Assembly: GCA_044868105.1 (NCBI GenBank)
Contig: JBIOWC010000223.1
Span: 1-9,526, forward strand
Length of the DNA stretch: 9,526 bases
Direction: 5' to 3'
Source: JBFMDH01 sp044868105
Lineage (GTDB): Bacteria; Acidobacteriota; Blastocatellia; UBA7656
Below the pieces are notes generated by a model, which saw only the letters and a program-made list of their open reading frames with translations, was not told the DNA's origin and ran no database searches. Both the position numbers and the translations under genes were made by a program. This document shows positions 7,020-9,526 of this stretch, piece after piece; positions within the stretch are counted from its first letter, which is position 1, and the number at the start of each line of letters is the position of its first letter.

Positions 7020-7964
7020 ATGAAGGTTCACCGAATCATTGTGCCGACTCCATTTTATGTCGGACCCGTCAATGTTTATTTAATCGAAGAAGACCCGCTC
7101 ACGTTGATTGATGTCGGTCCGCGTGATGAGGCGTCAATTAAGGCGTTGCGCGAAGGGTTAGCGCGCCTGGGGCATCGTTTATCGGATATTAAACGAATCA
7201 TCGTTTCGCACGCCCACGCTGACCATTATGGATTGGCGCGAACCGTGGTCGAAGAATCGGGAGCTAGTGTGTTTGTCCATTCGTGGGATGCGCCTGCGGT
7301 GTTGGCGACGGCGAATTTCGAGGCCTATAGACATTTATTAATGGTTGCCGGTGTACCCGAAGAGATGATTCAACGAATGGAAGCGGGGCAGGCGAGATTT
7401 TTAGGTTGGGTTGACCAGCTTGAGACGGTGGAAACGCTTGAAGACGAAGATGAAATTTTATTCGAACATGGAAGTTTGACCGTCGTGCATACGCCAGGGC
7501 ACACGCCCGGCTCGATTTGTCTGGCGCGTCTTGGCAATCGTGAAGTCTTCGCTTCCGACACCGTATTAAAAAATATTACGCCGAATCCGGTACTCAGCCC
7601 CGACCCGGTGGATGAGAAAAAACGTTTTCAATCGTTGGGCGAATATTTGGTTTCGCTGGCGCGCCTTCGCCAGCTTGCGCCGACCCTGCTTCGTGGTGGA
7701 CACGGTGATGATGTGACCGATTACGATGAACACTTTCATCGTCTTTATCGCTTTACGCAATTGCGCCAAGCGAAATTAATCGGCTTGATTCCCAAAAATG
7801 GCACAAATGCCTGGGATGTTTCGGCGCAACTGTTTCCTGCCGCCAAAGGCTACCACAAATATTTGGCGCTTTCTGAAACTATCGCCCACCTGGATTTTGC
7901 TGTATCAGAGACTAAATTGGTTGTCGAACATAGAGAAGGGCAAGACACCTATTTCCTGCCATAA
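7020..7964 (+). CDS. Metallo-beta-lactamase-fold hydrolase with C-terminal winged-helix domain
   Basis: This 314-aa soluble protein keeps the full binuclear metal site of the MBL superfamily: HAHADH at 64-69 gives His64, His66, Asp68 and His69; His161 lies in HTPGHTPGS (157-165); the bridging Asp180 is in FASDT; and His228 is in RGGHGDD. The catalytic domain ends near 235. Residues about 240-314 resemble the winged-helix tail of LACTB2-like proteins (BLACT_WH type). Family members include glyoxalase-II-like thioesterases, lactonases and single-strand endoribonucleases, so the substrate cannot be read from the sequence. Proximity to beta-oxidation genes makes an acyl-CoA or related thioester plausible, but this is inference. 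The ATG at 7020 starts exactly at the expected first strand (MKVHRIIVPTPFYVGPVNVYL). It has no Shine-Dalgarno, because the right arm of element B ends three bases upstream. It may be read from fadE transcription or from a promoter inside the element. Confidence 0.85.
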   Translation: MKVHRIIVPTPFYVGPVNVYLIEEDPLTLIDVGPRDEASIKALREGLARLGHRLSDIKRIIVSHAHADHYGLARTVVEESGASVFVHSWDAPAVLATANFEAYRHLLMVAGVPEEMIQRMEAGQARFLGWVDQLETVETLEDEDEILFEHGSLTVVHTPGHTPGSICLARLGNREVFASDTVLKNITPNPVLSPDPVDEKKRFQSLGEYLVSLARLRQLAPTLLRGGHGDDVTDYDEHFHRLYRFTQLRQAKLIGLIPKNGTNAWDVSAQLFPAAKGYHKYLALSETIAHLDFAVSETKLVVEHREGQDTYFLP

Positions 7965-8041
7965 AGCGCATTCTTGCGACCAGTCCTGGACTCGATTAAA
8001 TGAATTGTGCAGTAAACGCTCCAACCTCTAAACAGATAGAT

Positions 8042-8070
8042 TTGATTGCTCTATACGACCAACATATAAT
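8042..8070 (+). promoter_or_regulatory. Sigma70-type promoter for the ligase gene
   Basis: TTGATT (8042-8047, four of six to consensus) is followed by exactly 17 bases and then a perfect TATAAT (8065-8070). Transcription would start near 8076-8078, only a few bases before the ATG at 8080, which predicts a leaderless or nearly leaderless mRNA. This agrees with the absence of a Shine-Dalgarno at that gene. It also implies that the ligase is transcribed separately from the fad operon. The rest of the 7965-8079 gap shows no convincing terminator. Confidence 0.6.
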
Positions 8071-8079
8071 TGCGCAACA

Positions 8080-9526
8080 ATGAGCAATGTGAATTCCACC
8101 TTCAATCTATTTCATTTTTTCTTCAATGATTCAGCAGCAGGTTTACCAGACCATTCAGAGGCTTTCGGTTCAATTAGTAAAGCGGAAAAACACATTCGGG
8201 CGATTGAATTCCGGCAGCAAAGCTTAACCTATGGTGAACTGGAGAGAGAGACAATTAATTGGGCAAAAAAAATTGCTTCAGGGAATATTAAGGAAGGCAA
8301 TTGCGTCGCGTTGTTACTCTATGATTCGCCTGAATTCATTGCAGCGTTTCTGGGTACGGTTTCGATTGGGGCCATCGCCGTTCCGATAAACACCTTTAGC
8401 TCTAGAGAAGAAATCAATTTCATTATTGCCGATGCCGGTGCCAAACTAATCATTGCCGATGCGGAATTGGCTGAGAAATTCGCTTTGCAGGAAACCATGC
8501 CCGGTACAGTAATAACGATTGACCAGCAAAGGCGACCTTCGTTTAACTCAAATCAATCTCTGGAAAGTGAATTTGAAATTGCGAAAACGACGCGCCAATC
8601 GCCGGCCTTTATTCTTTATACATCGGGAAGCACAGGAACCCCGAAAGGCGCTTTGCATAGTCATGGTAATGTTGCATACACCGTTGAAACCTATGCAAAA
8701 CAAGTCCTGCGGCTTAACTCGGATGACCGAGTTTTTTCGGCATCCAGACTATTTTTTGCCTATGGCTTAGGCAACAGTTTATCGTTTCCGCTGGCTGCCA
8801 AAGCGACCGTGATTTTAGAGAGCGAAAGACCGACGCCGCAAAAAATCGCGCGGCTTTTTCAAGAGCAAAAACCCACAGTCTTTTTTGGCGTGCCCGCCGT
8901 CTATCGCGCCTTGCTTGATTTGCACCAAAGTGGTGATTCCCTTGATGTCAGCTCTCTGCGATTGTGCGTCTCGGCTGGTGAAGCGTTGCCAGCCCGGATA
9001 TTTGAAGAATGGCATGGTGAATTTGGATTGGCGATTCTTGATGGCATTGGGTCAACGGAAATGCTTCATATCTTTATCACGAACCGCGAGGGCGATGCGC
9101 GCGCCGGTTCGACGGGGAAGGTGGTTACAGGGTACGAGGCGAAGCTGCTTGATGATGCTGGCAATGAAATCAACGGGGAAGGAATCGGCAATCTATTTGT
9201 TAAAGGGGAAAGCGCCATGCAAGGCTATTGGCGACGCGACGATTTAACGGCGAGCGTGTGGCGTAAGGGTTGGATGAAGACTGGCGATGTTTACCAGCGC
9301 GACGGGCAAAACTATTTCTATCATATCGGGCGCAGCGATGACTGCTTTAAGGTGAAAGGGCTATGGGTTTCACCCGTTGAAGTGGAATCCGTGTTGCTGG
9401 CGCATCCAGATGTTGCGGAGGCTGCGGTCGTCGCCAGTACGGATGCGCAAGGGTTGGCAACGGCAAAAGCTTATATAGTCATCCGAACTAAGCAGGAGCA
9501 AGGTATAGTTAACAATGCAATTTATG
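8080..9526 (+). CDS. Benzoate-CoA-ligase-family acyl-CoA synthetase, 3'-partial
   Basis: From ATG 8080 the frame stays open for 482 codons to the window edge, so the C-terminus is missing. The upstream in-frame stop is TAA at 8029-8031, and this is the only ATG between them. It is an ANL-superfamily ligase that activates a carboxylic acid with ATP to an acyl-adenylate and then forms the CoA thioester. Visible motifs are the P-loop YTSGSTGTPKG at 180-190, GIGSTEM at 322-328, TGD at 401-403, and the hinge GRSDDCFKVKG at 417-427. The stretches RLFFAYGLGNSLSFPLAAKA (223-242) and GSTEMLHIFITNREGD (324-339) are typical of benzoate/4-hydroxybenzoate-CoA ligases rather than long-chain FadD enzymes. 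The catalytic lysine near the C-terminus lies beyond the window. Family length is about 510-530 residues, so roughly 30-50 are missing. The actual acid substrate is unknown; benzoate, a hydroxybenzoate or a related aryl acid is the best guess. Confidence 0.9.
   Translation, partial: MSNVNSTFNLFHFFFNDSAAGLPDHSEAFGSISKAEKHIRAIEFRQQSLTYGELERETINWAKKIASGNIKEGNCVALLLYDSPEFIAAFLGTVSIGAIAVPINTFSSREEINFIIADAGAKLIIADAELAEKFALQETMPGTVITIDQQRRPSFNSNQSLESEFEIAKTTRQSPAFILYTSGSTGTPKGALHSHGNVAYTVETYAKQVLRLNSDDRVFSASRLFFAYGLGNSLSFPLAAKATVILESERPTPQKIARLFQEQKPTVFFGVPAVYRALLDLHQSGDSLDVSSLRLCVSAGEALPARIFEEWHGEFGLAILDGIGSTEMLHIFITNREGDARAGSTGKVVTGYEAKLLDDAGNEINGEGIGNLFVKGESAMQGYWRRDDLTASVWRKGWMKTGDVYQRDGQNYFYHIGRSDDCFKVKGLWVSPVEVESVLLAHPDVAEAAVVASTDAQGLATAKAYIVIRTKQEQGIVNNAIY

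Noticed and set aside
7798..8031. Short + strand frame of 77 codons overlapping the MBL gene end
   Set aside because: Most of it overlaps the conserved winged-helix tail in another frame, and its product resembles nothing.
8519..9247. Two short + strand frames (8519-8770 and 8885-9247)
   Set aside because: Both lie inside the aryl-CoA ligase gene, whose own frame is continuous from 8080 to the window end with all family motifs.

Overview
The window is bacterial chromosome of roughly balanced base composition. All recognisable genes are on the + strand. The core is a fatty-acid beta-oxidation operon in the order fadN-fadA-fadE, the arrangement known from Bacillus subtilis. FadN carries its dehydrogenase domain before its hydratase domain, the reverse of E. 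coli FadB. Intergenic hairpins made of 7-bp units, a benzoate-CoA-ligase-type enzyme and the general protein style suggest an Acidobacteriota member, perhaps Blastocatellia. That placement is an inference; no rRNA or other taxonomic marker is present.

Layout: (1) 2-1279, a TPR-repeat protein whose frame is open to the left edge, so probably 5'-partial. (2) 1325-3730, fadN, with a TTG start behind a strong Shine-Dalgarno. (3) 3751-4929, fadA thiolase. (4) 4940-5064, a non-coding inverted-repeat element (element A) between fadA and fadE. (5) 5087-6871, fadE acyl-CoA dehydrogenase. (6) 6875-7016, a second inverted-repeat element (element B) filling the next gap. (7) 7020-7964, a metallo-beta-lactamase-fold hydrolase whose start codon lies three bases after element B. 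(8) 7965-8079, a gap holding a good sigma70-type promoter. (9) 8080 to the right edge, a benzoate-CoA-ligase-family acyl-adenylate enzyme, truncated at the C-terminus by the window end.

FadE makes the 2-enoyl-CoA, FadN hydrates it and oxidises the 3-hydroxyacyl-CoA, and FadA cleaves the 3-ketoacyl-CoA to acetyl-CoA, so the three together give a full beta-oxidation spiral. The electron-transferring flavoprotein needed by FadE and a long-chain acyl-CoA synthetase are not in the window. The ligase could supply aryl-CoA or arylalkanoyl-CoA substrates, and the MBL protein could hydrolyse a CoA thioester or other ester. Both links rest on proximity only.

The least ordinary content is non-coding. 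Both intergenic elements have long inverted arms with a strict 7-bp period but different unit sequences. The ligase gene has a -10 hexamer so close to its ATG that its mRNA is probably leaderless.
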